DNA of 13,516 nucleotides from Lentihominibacter faecis. Lineage in GTDB: Bacteria; Bacillota; Clostridia; Peptostreptococcales; Anaerovoracaceae. Made by a program: the position numbers and the translations under genes. Under the pieces are notes generated by a model. The model was given only the letters and a program-made list of their open reading frames with translations, ran no database searches and was not told where the DNA came from. The stretch is from assembly GCF_014306095.1 (NCBI RefSeq), contig NZ_JACRWC010000075.1, forward strand, positions 1-13,516. The letters run 5' to 3'. Position 1 is the first letter of the stretch. The number at the start of each line of letters is the position of its first letter. This document shows, piece after piece, positions 1 through 7,093 of this stretch.

Positions 1-9
1 AAGAGACAG
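1..9. other. Tn5/Nextera adapter remnant at contig start
   Basis: The first nine bases, AAGAGACAG, match the inner end of the Tn5 mosaic end used in Nextera libraries. The opposite end of the window carries the same adapter in reverse complement. The bases are artificial, and genomic sequence starts at about 10, inside the specificity gene. Confidence 0.88.
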
Positions 10-476
10 GCTGTCTTACATATTGTTCCATAAAAGTATAATCAGGATTGCCGGATTCATCAACTGGAAGTACAATTTTCTCTTTATTTATTCGCATATC
101 ATTTATTTCACGGTTGAAACTGTATTTGTTTTCAAGCCGCTGCATAATCGTAGCCACGAATAAATAACTATATTCGTTCAGTTTATCAGATTTTAATGCC
201 GTTACATGGTCACTTGCGATAAACTCATATTTATGATAGAAAGTTTTTCCGACGCTTCCGCTATTCGCTAAGGTAATGCAATCTGCAAATTTTCTTATTT
301 TCCCAGTATTACCTATCAATGCGTCAACACCGTTATTAACCGCAGACGATGATACATAAGGAATATTACCTTGTATATGGTCAGCAGTTTTCAAGCGTTT
401 ACCACGCCGTATATCTGCGAAAATATCATGCAGGTAAAATTCTTTCCATTCTTTTTGGTTAAGGGGTGTTATACCC
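10..476 (-). CDS. Specificity (S) subunit, C-terminal half with second target-recognition domain, out of frame, 3' end missing
   Basis: This is the second half of the specificity gene, read on the minus strand from the G run to the contig edge. It is open throughout (about 150 residues). It begins ITPLNQKEWKEFYLHDIF, which parallels REWKEFRICDIF at the start of the first half, so it is a second target-recognition domain. It ends in LPVDESGNPDYTFMEQYVRQ, matching the end of the first domain, then runs into adapter. The frame is +1 relative to the upstream half. No ATG or GTG precedes the domain; the only candidate is a TTG at 499-497 without a ribosome binding site. It is therefore probably made only as a fusion with the first half, when the frame is restored. 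The two halves give at least 330 residues, close to the usual size of a BcgI-type B subunit (about 340 as I recall). At most a short C-terminal tail is missing. Role by family: recognises one half of a bipartite DNA target. Confidence 0.75.
24..67 (-). repeat. Direct repeat in specificity gene, copy in second domain
   Basis: This 44-base stretch matches 550-593 with three differences (at 37, 44 and 65). It encodes the conserved LPVDESGNPDY(T/A)FMEQY segment ending each target-recognition domain. It is a possible site for homologous recombination that would delete or swap a recognition domain. Confidence 0.8.
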
Positions 477-998
477 CCCGATTTGTGTATTATTGCCAAT
501 ATAATTAATATAATTTTGTACAATTTGCTGCTCTCGTTCCTTGATGTACTGTTCCATAAAAGCATAATCGGGATTGCCGGATTCATCAACAGGTAGCAAC
601 AAAGATTGCTTCTGCATTCGTTTCTCATTAAACTTATAGCCATAAGCATATTTGCATTTCTGCTGCAATATGACAGTTTTCATAAACAAATAGATATATT
701 TGTTTCCTTGAACCTGTTTCGTCTGAAAACGCTTGACATCATCGGAAAAAACGCAAGTATATGGGTGATAAAAATTCTCGACAACGCTCCCATTATAATT
801 TACGCCTAAAACATTGCAGTCCTCAGAACCATTTGTGTTAGACACAAACTCAGTAATACCGTTGTTATTATCTGTTGCCCCGATGAAAGGCTTGTTTCCG
901 CTTGTCATATCACTTTTGGTCAGGCGCTTGCCCGCTTTGATAATAAAAATATCGCATATTCTAAACTCTTTCCATTCTCTATCATGCAAGTCAAGCAT
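459..998 (-). CDS. Specificity (S) subunit of BcgI-like restriction-modification system, N-terminal half, ended by frameshift
   Basis: By family, this protein selects the DNA target of the neighbouring methylase/nuclease subunit. The reading frame gives 179 residues. A target-recognition domain starts with REWKEFRICDIF at residues 7-18 and ends near LPVDESGNPDYAFMEQYIKE (about 135-154). A probable helical spacer follows (about 155-172). The frame stops at GGYNTP just after six G's. Removing one G would give ...IGGITPLNQKEWKEF and run on into the second domain. I chose ATG 998 because it overlaps the end of the methylase gene (AATGCTTGA; methylase stop at 993-991) and has AAAGGCGGTGA upstream. 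That is normal translational coupling, and the domain starts seven residues later. The same frame is open back to an ATG at 1079, inside the methylase gene, which I consider spurious. A stand-alone half subunit could act as a dimer, as some truncated S proteins do, but this is untested. Confidence 0.8.
   Translation of the reverse strand: MLDLHDREWKEFRICDIFIIKAGKRLTKSDMTSGNKPFIGATDNNNGITEFVSNTNGSEDCNVLGVNYNGSVVENFYHPYTCVFSDDVKRFQTKQVQGNKYIYLFMKTVILQQKCKYAYGYKFNEKRMQKQSLLLPVDESGNPDYAFMEQYIKEREQQIVQNYINYIGNNTQIGGYNTP
474..479 (-). repeat. G6 homopolymer at the frameshift in the specificity gene
   Basis: Six C's on the plus strand (six G's in the mRNA) sit between the two recognition domains. 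Frame 0 reads ATC GGG GGG TAT AAC ACC CCT TAA and stops. Losing one G would read ATC GGG GGT ATA ACA CCC CTT AAC and continue through the second domain. Slippage here would switch between a half-length and a full-length subunit. It could also be a fixed mutation or a sequencing error. Confidence 0.7.
550..593 (-). repeat. Direct repeat in specificity gene, copy in first domain
   Basis: Partner of the 44-base repeat at 24-67, in the same orientation with three mismatches and about 526 bases apart. It encodes the LPVDESGNPDYAFMEQY stretch after the first target-recognition domain. Such conserved segments flank exchangeable recognition domains in S subunits. Confidence 0.8.
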
Positions 999-2922
999 TG
1001 CTGTCACCGCCTTTCTGTCCGAACAGATACCCTTTTCCATGCGTAACCATATTAAACTCAAATGTGAGATAATCGGCAATGCTGTTCATAAAGTCCGCTT
1101 CTGTCGGAATTTCATCATTGTAGTAGTAAAAGGAATGCAGCCATTCGTCCGTATCTTCAACGGTTGTTTCCACCATGAAACTTGACGGAAAATCCGCAAC
1201 CTTACCACGCCAGCAATCAAGAAGATACTGCCGCTTATCCTTTGCGCGTTCGGTTTCCACAAGCCCTAAATGCTTTTTGACTTCAAAGCCATCATCTTCA
1301 AAATTGATGAACTTTGCAATCTTATCTACCGGGTGTGGTTCGCCTGCTGTGAAAACAGCAATGCAGGGAATAGTGCCGACCCGATAGAAGGTGTCTTTGT
1401 TCAGACTGATAACGCCTTCTAAGGTAGGCTTTTTCAAAATGTCCTGCTTGACCGCTTTATCATCTTTTGTCTTTCCAATCATAGCGGACACAGGTACAAT
1501 CACGGCAGCACGCCCGCCTGTTGTGATTGAATTAAGCAAATGGCGGATAAAGCACAATTCCGAAAGGTTTGCCGTGTCTTTACCTTTTGCCTGTGAATAC
1601 GGCGGATTCATAAAACCTACTGTAATGCCACCGCCCTTTAACTGTAATTCGCCGGGGTCTTGCGCCAGAAAATCTTCACAAATCAGGTTGCTTTGCCCGT
1701 CACCGCGCAGAATCATATTCGTTGTAGCGATTGAAAACATATCGTCACGAATTTCTATTCCGTGAATTTGCTGCTGCTTGATGTGCTTGCATTCTGTATC
1801 GTTCTTTGCAGCACGCAGCATTTTGTGCATTCCCGAAATTAAAAAACCGCCTGTGCCGCAGCATGGGTCAAATATAACATCGGTAGGTTTCAAATCCACC
1901 AATTCGCAGAACAATTCCGTAATATGGCGGGGCGTAAGCACAACACCCAAAGCCTGCCCGTCACCGCCTGAATAAGAAACAAATTCACCGTAAAAACGCC
2001 CCAGATAATCTTCACGCCCGTTTGATACAATCGCCTGAAAAATATTGTTGTTGATATATTCTGCAAAATATTTCAGAGGTGTTTTATCGCCCAAATCCTG
2101 ACGCTTTGTATTTAACTGCGGTCTGTCCTTTATCAGCGTGAATTGATTCAGTACACGCTGCTTTTTAACTTCTGGGGCAACTTTTGCGCGTTGCAGATTC
2201 TTTTCAAGATACTGGTACAGAATAGCACCGTCTGTGTTGCTTTCCAGCGTGTCACCTGCCAACTGATTCAGATTAAAGCCGTATTCTTTTTCACGCAAAG
2301 CAAGAAGAATTGCAGATACGACAAGTGGCTTTTCATCTTCTCCAAGCCCGCCGTAATTCCGCAGATATTCGTGCAGTTCCTTTGCCTTTTTCAGAATATC
2401 AGCAAGTTCAATATCTTCTGGCGGCGTTTCTTCAAGTACAAGCTGCTTGTAATATTCCACAATATGCGCCGCTGAAAAGTTTTCAAATGTCTGAACTTCC
2501 GGCAGCCACTTATAACCGTTCTTATCTACAAAAAGTGGCTGTAAAGTGTGGTGCTTGCTATCACCGGCATTTCCGAACGCAAAAACCTTTTTGTAAGTGG
2601 TTTTCTGCAAGATGTGCTGTGCATAGTGCAAAGCACCATTGACGGCATAATCGGTTGTTGCCTGCACAGTTGTAGAAATAGTCCCGTCTGCTTCTTTTAA
2701 GCAGAGGTTCGCACGGTCTGCTTTATCTTCCATGACAAGGACAAAATCACCTACAACCGCCGTGTATTCTGGAAATCCTGCCTTGCCCGTCTGGTGCTTT
2801 GACGCTGTTTTCAGTGCTTCATTGATAGGAACAATATTACTGCCCTGTGTATCTGCCTGAATACCTGCTTCAACCAACAAGTCATGTATGTATAAATCAA
2901 AATTCGCTTCTTTTTTCGCCAT
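991..2922 (-). CDS. BcgI-like (Type IIB) restriction-modification subunit: nuclease motif plus N6-adenine methylase
   Basis: A 643-residue protein expected both to methylate adenine and to cut DNA, guided by the S subunit. The N-terminal domain (about 1-130) has P51-E52, twelve residues, then E65-D66-K67. This PE-x12-EDK arrangement is what I recall for the PD-(D/E)xK site of BcgI. Residues about 270-590 are an N6 methylase with an AdoMet motif FDPCCGTGGFL (351-361) and the catalytic NPPY (439-442). BcgI's A subunit is of similar size (about 640 residues as I recall), and no HsdR or separate nuclease gene is visible, so I prefer Type IIB over a Type I HsdM. I chose ATG 2922 (MAKKEANFDLY) because the domain starts there and an AGGG element lies just upstream. 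An ATG at 2985 in frame would add 21 unconvincing residues. The stop overlaps the S gene start. Nuclease activity is inferred from the motif only. Confidence 0.85.
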   Translation of the reverse strand: MAKKEANFDLYIHDLLVEAGIQADTQGSNIVPINEALKTASKHQTGKAGFPEYTAVVGDFVLVMEDKADRANLCLKEADGTISTTVQATTDYAVNGALHYAQHILQKTTYKKVFAFGNAGDSKHHTLQPLFVDKNGYKWLPEVQTFENFSAAHIVEYYKQLVLEETPPEDIELADILKKAKELHEYLRNYGGLGEDEKPLVVSAILLALREKEYGFNLNQLAGDTLESNTDGAILYQYLEKNLQRAKVAPEVKKQRVLNQFTLIKDRPQLNTKRQDLGDKTPLKYFAEYINNNIFQAIVSNGREDYLGRFYGEFVSYSGGDGQALGVVLTPRHITELFCELVDLKPTDVIFDPCCGTGGFLISGMHKMLRAAKNDTECKHIKQQQIHGIEIRDDMFSIATTNMILRGDGQSNLICEDFLAQDPGELQLKGGGITVGFMNPPYSQAKGKDTANLSELCFIRHLLNSITTGGRAAVIVPVSAMIGKTKDDKAVKQDILKKPTLEGVISLNKDTFYRVGTIPCIAVFTAGEPHPVDKIAKFINFEDDGFEVKKHLGLVETERAKDKRQYLLDCWRGKVADFPSSFMVETTVEDTDEWLHSFYYYNDEIPTEADFMNSIADYLTFEFNMVTHGKGYLFGQKGGDSNA

Positions 2923-2951
2923 AGTTTCGCGCCCTGACTTTCTATGTGTAT

Positions 2952-2971
2952 TTTGGGTGCAAAAACCCAAA
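2952..2971 (-). promoter_or_regulatory. Small inverted repeat at the start of the restriction-modification mRNA
   Basis: TTTGGGT at 2952-2958 and ACCCAAA at 2965-2971 form 7-bp arms around a 6-base loop. The repeat lies at about the predicted transcription start, 30-50 bases before the methylase start codon. It could be a small leader hairpin or an operator. No controller-protein gene is visible nearby. Confidence 0.4.
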
Positions 2972-2975
2972 TATA

Positions 2976-3004
2976 AGAATATCATAAGTCAGGTAAAATC
3001 TCAA
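2976..3004 (-). promoter_or_regulatory. Predicted sigma-A promoter of the restriction-modification operon
   Basis: On the minus strand, TTGAGA (3004-2999) is followed by a 17-base spacer and TATTCT (2981-2976). Transcription would start near 2969, giving a leader of about 47 bases before the ATG at 2922. This is the best-spaced promoter I can find in the 385-base gene-free stretch upstream of the operon. Confidence 0.55.
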
Positions 3005-3056
3005 TCCCGCTACTATGAAAAATCCATGAATAAAATATGTCACCCGCTTTACCTGC

Positions 3057-3119
3057 TGTCGCTTATCATTCACTATCTTTCAGTATCTTATAGCAGATTT
3101 AAGCGACAAATAAGCGACA
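3057..3119. repeat. Three copies of TAAGCGACA (two direct, one inverted)
   Basis: TAAGCGACA occurs at 3100-3108 and 3111-3119, 11 bases apart in direct repeat, and inverted as TGTCGCTTA at 3057-3065. The spacing of about one helical turn is typical of protein-binding sites. They lie 50-120 bases upstream of the predicted restriction-modification promoter and between two unrelated modules. They could be regulatory sites or recombinase arm sites at an old insertion boundary; I cannot tell which. Confidence 0.45.
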
Positions 3120-3182
3120 AGCCACAAAATAGAGTGTCAAGATATGTGAAGAAAATACAAGATATAGTATAAAAACCAAAGA

Positions 3183-3224
3183 AACAGCCCTGTATTTGGT
3201 ACAGAAATCAAATACAGGGCTGTT
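3183..3224 (-). terminator. Strong rho-independent terminator of the transporter operon
   Basis: AACAGCCCTGTATTTG (3183-3198) and its exact complement (3209-3224) form a 16-bp perfect stem with a 10-base loop. On the minus strand the stem is followed by TTTCTTTGGTTTTTA, so it fits the end of the leftward transporter operon, 84 bases after the last stop codon. The plus-strand side lacks a U tract. Between 3225 and 3307 I see no gene. Confidence 0.8.
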
Positions 3225-3307
3225 GGGATATACTCCTTCTCGTAATCAAAGGTGAATTTTCTGCAAAGAGTTTGCCCTAGGCAATTTTGAATTCCATGAT
3301 TCTTTCT

Positions 3308-3745
3308 TTATTTCGGCTTTTTAGAGCTAAGAATGCAAAGCCTTCTCCCAGCTGTCAAGTTCGTAACAAGAAAAGTAAACAGCATCACCAGTAGTATCAC
3401 ATACCTTGTGCTGAACATATATCCAAATAGTACAAACAGTATTTGAGCTGGGGCGAATATACTGATCAATATCCCTAGAATCATATGGAATGCGCAGACA
3501 GCACTCGAAAGCCATGGACATGCCGGGTAAATCATAACCAGCCGCCGATGTAAAAGCAGCATAGCTAGTAGGAACAAAGCCGCCAAAATTCCCACCACCA
3601 GAAGCCACAAGTAGAAAATATGCATTCCTGATATCTGCTCATTGATATCATTCAGCCATCGATCTAAAAGCTTTGCTCCTTGAAACCCTAACGGAAACAT
3701 GATGAAGTAAACGATCAAATAGATCCAGCCGTTATTCTTACACAT
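3308..3745 (-). CDS. Small four-helix membrane protein, last gene of the transporter operon
   Basis: I do not recognise this 145-residue protein. It is strongly hydrophobic, with about four membrane segments near residues 6-24, 42-65, 77-108 (possibly two short helices) and 113-131, and a basic C-terminal tail (GRRLCILSSKKPK). Its ATG overlaps the ATPase stop by one base (TAATG). A near-perfect ribosome binding site, AAGGAGGTG, is encoded by the last codons of the ATPase gene, so it is coupled and well translated. The Gram-positive YknWXYZ transporter also pairs an adaptor and a MacB-like permease with an extra small membrane protein (YknW). This one could be an analogous accessory, but that is analogy by gene order only. 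A terminator lies just downstream. Confidence 0.75.
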   Translation of the reverse strand: MCKNNGWIYLIVYFIMFPLGFQGAKLLDRWLNDINEQISGMHIFYLWLLVVGILAALFLLAMLLLHRRLVMIYPACPWLSSAVCAFHMILGILISIFAPAQILFVLFGYMFSTRYVILLVMLFTFLVTNLTAGRRLCILSSKKPK

Positions 3746-4911
3746 TATAAAGCACCTCCTTCACACATTTTGCTCAACACTGATTTTTCATTGATCCTTT
3801 CCCCACTCTCTTGATCAAAAATATGGATCATCTCCGGGGAAAAGGAAACATGAACTTTCTCTAGATTTTCCTGCTTTCGCCAGTGATTTTCAGTTCCTTT
3901 TACGACCAGTTCTTCCTGTTTTTCCAACTCTAAAAAAAGATAGCTGTCATTGCCCTGAAATTCCACATTAGAGACGCAGCATACATTTATCGTCCCGTCT
4001 ATCGTTTCGTCATTCCCGATTTCATCCGCTACAATATCCTCTGCTCGCGTTCCAACAATCACATATTTCCCTTCATAGCCTGCATCCAGCAGAATTCGCT
4101 GGGTTCTCTCCGAAACAGGGATCTGAAACTGTTCATTCTGCAAAACAATACCCATATTTTCATCAACTGTCACACGCATTTCCATCAAGTTCATTTGAGG
4201 CGTCCCGATAAACTGTGCCACGAACGTATTGGACGGCTGATAATAGAGATTTTCTGGTGTATCGATCTGCTGGATCCTGCCATCTTTCATCACAACGATT
4301 TTCGTTCCCAGAGTCATCGCTTCTACTTGATCATGGGTAACATAGATAATGGTCGCTTCTAATTCTTTATGCAGTCTGGCAATTTCTCTCCGCATTCTGC
4401 TTCGCAGCTTGGCATCCAGATTAGAAAGCGGTTCATCCATTAAAAACAGCTTTGGCTGTCGCACGATCGCCCGCCCCATCGCGACACGCTGCCGTTCCCC
4501 TCCCGATAAAGTCTTAGGCTTGCGCTTTAAAAGATCTTCGATATCAAGTCTAGCCGCCACTTCATGTACACTCTGATCGATTTCTTCTTTTGACTTCTTT
4601 TCCTGTTTCAAACAAAACGCCATATTATCGTATACAGTCATATGAGGATACAACGCGTAGTTTTGAAAAACCATAGCGATATTGCGTTCCCGCGGCGGCA
4701 TTTCGTTTATCCTTGTCTGATCCAGCGCCATCTGACCTTCCGATATCGATTCCAGGCCTGCGATCATGCGCAGCACAGTGGATTTCCCGCATCCCGACGG
4801 TCCCACCAGCACAACGAATTCTCCCTCTGTCACATCCAGTGAAAAATCCTGTACCGCCTGCACCCCGTTAGTATATGTTTTACCGATTTGTTTGATTTCC
4901 AGCTTGCTCAC
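3745..4911 (-). CDS. ABC transporter ATPase, MalK/MsmX/UgpC type
   Basis: A 388-residue ATP-binding subunit that would power transport from the cytoplasmic face. It has Walker A GPSGCGKST (37-45), the Q-loop in FQNYALYPHMT (Q83), the signature LSGGERQ (135-141), Walker B LFLMDEP followed by LSNLDAKLR, and the H-loop THDQVEAMTLG (H193). Residues about 240-388 match the TOBE-like C-terminal extension of the sugar-importer ATPase family, and the length is normal for MsmX/UgpC. It starts at GTG 4911 in a GTGA overlap with the stop of the MacB-like gene, after a GGTGG element. It is the only ATPase in the cluster, so it should serve the MalF/MalG permeases. MacB-type transporters normally use a shorter ATPase without this extension, which makes its relation to the adaptor and MacB-like proteins the key open question. 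Confidence 0.93.
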   Translation of the reverse strand: MSKLEIKQIGKTYTNGVQAVQDFSLDVTEGEFVVLVGPSGCGKSTVLRMIAGLESISEGQMALDQTRINEMPPRERNIAMVFQNYALYPHMTVYDNMAFCLKQEKKSKEEIDQSVHEVAARLDIEDLLKRKPKTLSGGERQRVAMGRAIVRQPKLFLMDEPLSNLDAKLRSRMRREIARLHKELEATIIYVTHDQVEAMTLGTKIVVMKDGRIQQIDTPENLYYQPSNTFVAQFIGTPQMNLMEMRVTVDENMGIVLQNEQFQIPVSERTQRILLDAGYEGKYVIVGTRAEDIVADEIGNDETIDGTINVCCVSNVEFQGNDSYLFLELEKQEELVVKGTENHWRKQENLEKVHVSFSPEMIHIFDQESGERINEKSVLSKMCEGGAL

Positions 4912-5966
4912 AGCTCACCACCACGCTTTCCTTTTTCCGGACAGTTCCGCACATAATTCTTCATCCCCAATCCCATTATGATCGTAACGAATATCGACAG
5001 ACTGCACCAGATCAGGCATCTCACGATCTGATAAAAACAGTTCATTTCTACCTCTATTTTGCTCCCCTTTAGGAACGCATGAATCGACTCCATCTTCTCT
5101 CCCATTCGATCCGGCCAAAAAGAAAAATCCGACCATGCGCCCGGTATCATATCTGCCGGATATCCTGCAAACACGCCGATCACCACAAGGATTACAACAA
5201 TCACTCCCAGCTTGACATACCATTTTTTCACCCATTTGGATGGGATGAAGAAGTGTATGCCTATACATCCAAGCAGCGCAGGAGAGGCCAGAAACAGCAG
5301 CTTCAAAATCCAGCATACAAACTCGTTTTCCTGATAAACTCCCGTTTCAAACCGATTTTCCATCTCCTGTCTGATCAGGATACGCTGCTTCGGATCCTTT
5401 GGAATCACATTGATCCGGTTATACCCCACTTCCCCATTTCTTCTGGATGGAGCCACAAAAATCCGGTCGATCTGATTTGATACTCCTGCCACGGTATACT
5501 CCCTGCCTTCACAAATAACTTTCAGACCTTCTGCCTGAACCGTCCCAAACAATTCCCATGCAATTTGTTTTCCCAGAATACACAACCCAAAATCATCGTA
5601 ATCAAGCCGCAGAGCATCAGGGATAAGCAGATCCGTCCTGCCACAGGTATAGACAATGTCGCCAGTTGAAAGACGCCCTAGTTCAGCGCTTTCCATCTGC
5701 CCTTCCCCATGATCATTCCAAAACAGCATCTCATACTGCAGCCTGTTTTCCTCCGCTTCCCCTGAGCCGTACTGTTCTTCGTAATAGGAATACGCTTCTT
5801 CCGCAGAAATATATGTTCCCGGCAAGTCGTTGCGGTAATAGATGCCCCGGTCGCTGTTCGCTGCAAAAAGATTCAACCCGGCACTTACAAAAGCGATGAT
5901 GGAAACAGCGATGCACAGAATCCCCGGAATATATTTCTTCTTAAAAATCTCCATCTTCTTTTTCAT
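4908..5966 (-). CDS. Membrane protein with MacB-like extracellular domain and four helices
   Basis: A 352-residue protein with an N-terminal helix (about 13-34), an extracellular region (35-215) and three C-terminal helices (about 218-240, 250-270, 312-335). This is the 1+3 layout of MacB/YknZ-type permeases. Within the extracellular part, LGKQIAWELFG (131-141) and EGREYTVAGV (153-162) resemble the MacB periplasmic core pattern (LG..A..LFG, then G..YTVVGV). The helix 2-3 linker is short, and an extra hydrophilic loop (about 270-310) precedes helix 4, so it is a divergent member. Its ATG overlaps the adaptor stop (ATGA), with GTGAGGAAA upstream. MacA-type adaptors normally dock on MacB-type proteins, so the pair is coherent, but no MacB-type ATPase is present. 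It may use the MalK-type ATPase or have become a non-transporting scaffold. The domain call is by eye. Confidence 0.7.
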   Translation of the reverse strand: MKKKMEIFKKKYIPGILCIAVSIIAFVSAGLNLFAANSDRGIYYRNDLPGTYISAEEAYSYYEEQYGSGEAEENRLQYEMLFWNDHGEGQMESAELGRLSTGDIVYTCGRTDLLIPDALRLDYDDFGLCILGKQIAWELFGTVQAEGLKVICEGREYTVAGVSNQIDRIFVAPSRRNGEVGYNRINVIPKDPKQRILIRQEMENRFETGVYQENEFVCWILKLLFLASPALLGCIGIHFFIPSKWVKKWYVKLGVIVVILVVIGVFAGYPADMIPGAWSDFSFWPDRMGEKMESIHAFLKGSKIEVEMNCFYQIVRCLIWCSLSIFVTIIMGLGMKNYVRNCPEKGKRGGEL

Positions 5967-7066
5967 CGCATTTTCCTCACTTTATTGCCATCGGACAAGA
6001 TCTTATCAGACTGTACAATGATCATCTGGCCACTGGAAATACCTTCTACTGCAACGGATTCCCGATTTTTATCCAGTAAAGTCACTTCCATCTTTTTCGC
6101 CGTATATTCTCTTCCCAGAATCGTCTCCTCCGCCGTAACTGTGAAGACAAAATAACTGCTCCCTTCCATATTTAACGCCGAACGCGGAATACAGCAATCG
6201 TATTTCTGCGAGGCAGAATTAAGTTCCACGGAAAGCAGTTGCCCCAGCGAAAACTCGCTTTGCGGCAAAGGAATATTCAGTACGATCGTTCCCTCAGCTT
6301 CCCGGTTGTCGATGGATGCGATCACAAGATTATCGGCTGATTTCCCATCCAATGAAGAAACACTGGCGATCGTATCCTGGCTCACATAGCTGCTTTCCTC
6401 ATCGCTACTCAGGGTCACAACAGCAGTCAAGTTTTGTCCGGAATCTGCCAGCATCACATCCGCCGTCCCCTGCGTTTTCTGTCCTGCCTTTGTTTCGATC
6501 GCAGTGACTACCCCATCCCGTGGAGCACAGATCCTGTACCCCGCCCGCTTGATCTTTTTATGCTCCTGAAGCAGCTGTTCTTTTTTCCATCTTTCCTGCT
6601 GCAAAGAATACACCTCAGCGGAAACGGAATTCCCATCGCTTTCTGCTTTCAGCTGTTGTATCTGCTTGCTGACAGCATTCACTTCTCCCTGTTCTTCTGC
6701 GATCATCTGATCCAAAGTGTGCTTCTCTATGGTATATAAAACATCCCCTTTTCTGACCGCCTGCCCTGTAGAAACCACCACCTTATCCACCAGCAGCCCC
6801 TCTGTCGTAAAGACTGGAGATTCTGAAAGGGATTTCACTTCGGCCTGCGTATGGATCGTATGGCGTATTGTACCGGAATCCGCCTGTCCCATCACGACCT
6901 TTGGCAGGATCATCTGATATGTAACTCGTGAAATTATGGTAAGCCCAACCATAACCGCTAAAAATATAACCACGATTTTAACCTTCTTATTAGGCTCCAG
7001 ACTGCATACCCGATTCCAAAGTTCTTTTAAATTCACTTTTTCTTTCAAGAAATGAAAAACTCTCAT
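5963..7066 (-). CDS. Membrane-fusion (MacA/YknX-like) adaptor protein
   Basis: A 367-residue adaptor anchored by one N-terminal helix (about 28-52), with the rest outside the membrane. Two half-lipoyl segments (about 88-115, GLLVDKVVVSTGQAVRKGDV, and 178-208, ICAPRDGVVTAIETKAGQ) flank a short coiled-coil hairpin (about 117-172). A beta-barrel region (about 213-285) and a membrane-proximal domain (about 290-367, ending EGISSGQMIIVQSDKILSDG) follow. This is the order of HlyD/MacA-type periplasmic adaptors. The hairpin is short, as in Gram-positive YknX-like proteins, which have no outer membrane to span. It starts at ATG 7066 with GGAGG six bases upstream, 27 bases after the second permease stop. 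Its gene overlaps the MacB-like gene. Adaptors usually assist efflux-type transporters, so its place directly behind binding-protein-dependent permeases is unusual. Confidence 0.88.
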   Translation of the reverse strand: MRVFHFLKEKVNLKELWNRVCSLEPNKKVKIVVIFLAVMVGLTIISRVTYQMILPKVVMGQADSGTIRHTIHTQAEVKSLSESPVFTTEGLLVDKVVVSTGQAVRKGDVLYTIEKHTLDQMIAEEQGEVNAVSKQIQQLKAESDGNSVSAEVYSLQQERWKKEQLLQEHKKIKRAGYRICAPRDGVVTAIETKAGQKTQGTADVMLADSGQNLTAVVTLSSDEESSYVSQDTIASVSSLDGKSADNLVIASIDNREAEGTIVLNIPLPQSEFSLGQLLSVELNSASQKYDCCIPRSALNMEGSSYFVFTVTAEETILGREYTAKKMEVTLLDKNRESVAVEGISSGQMIIVQSDKILSDGNKVRKMR

Positions 7067-7093
7067 ATTCGGCCTCCATGATTTCCTGACATA

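Noticed and set aside
998..1079. Upstream in-frame start for the specificity gene at 1079
   Set aside because: It would begin deep inside the methylase gene without a clear ribosome binding site; ATG 998 overlaps the methylase stop and directly precedes the recognition domain.
606..2642. Several plus-strand open frames of 60-120 codons opposite the restriction-modification genes
   Set aside because: They are antisense to strongly supported coding sequence and show no domain, start signal or coding pattern; the same holds for opposite-strand frames across the transporter cluster.
991..2922. Straight Type I HsdM assignment
   Set aside because: The PE-x12-EDK motif in the N-terminal domain and the size fit a BcgI-like combined subunit better. 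Kept as an alternative only because the contig ends before a possible neighbouring hsdR.
2923..2985. Extended start of the methylase/nuclease gene at 2985
   Set aside because: The extra 21 residues look random and would cover the predicted transcription start and the inverted repeat; MAKKEANFDLY is a natural start.
3225..3307. Reading frame continuing past the stop of the small membrane protein toward the terminator
   Set aside because: It runs through the terminator hairpin without recognisable sequence or a start signal; a stop codon and hairpin define the end well.
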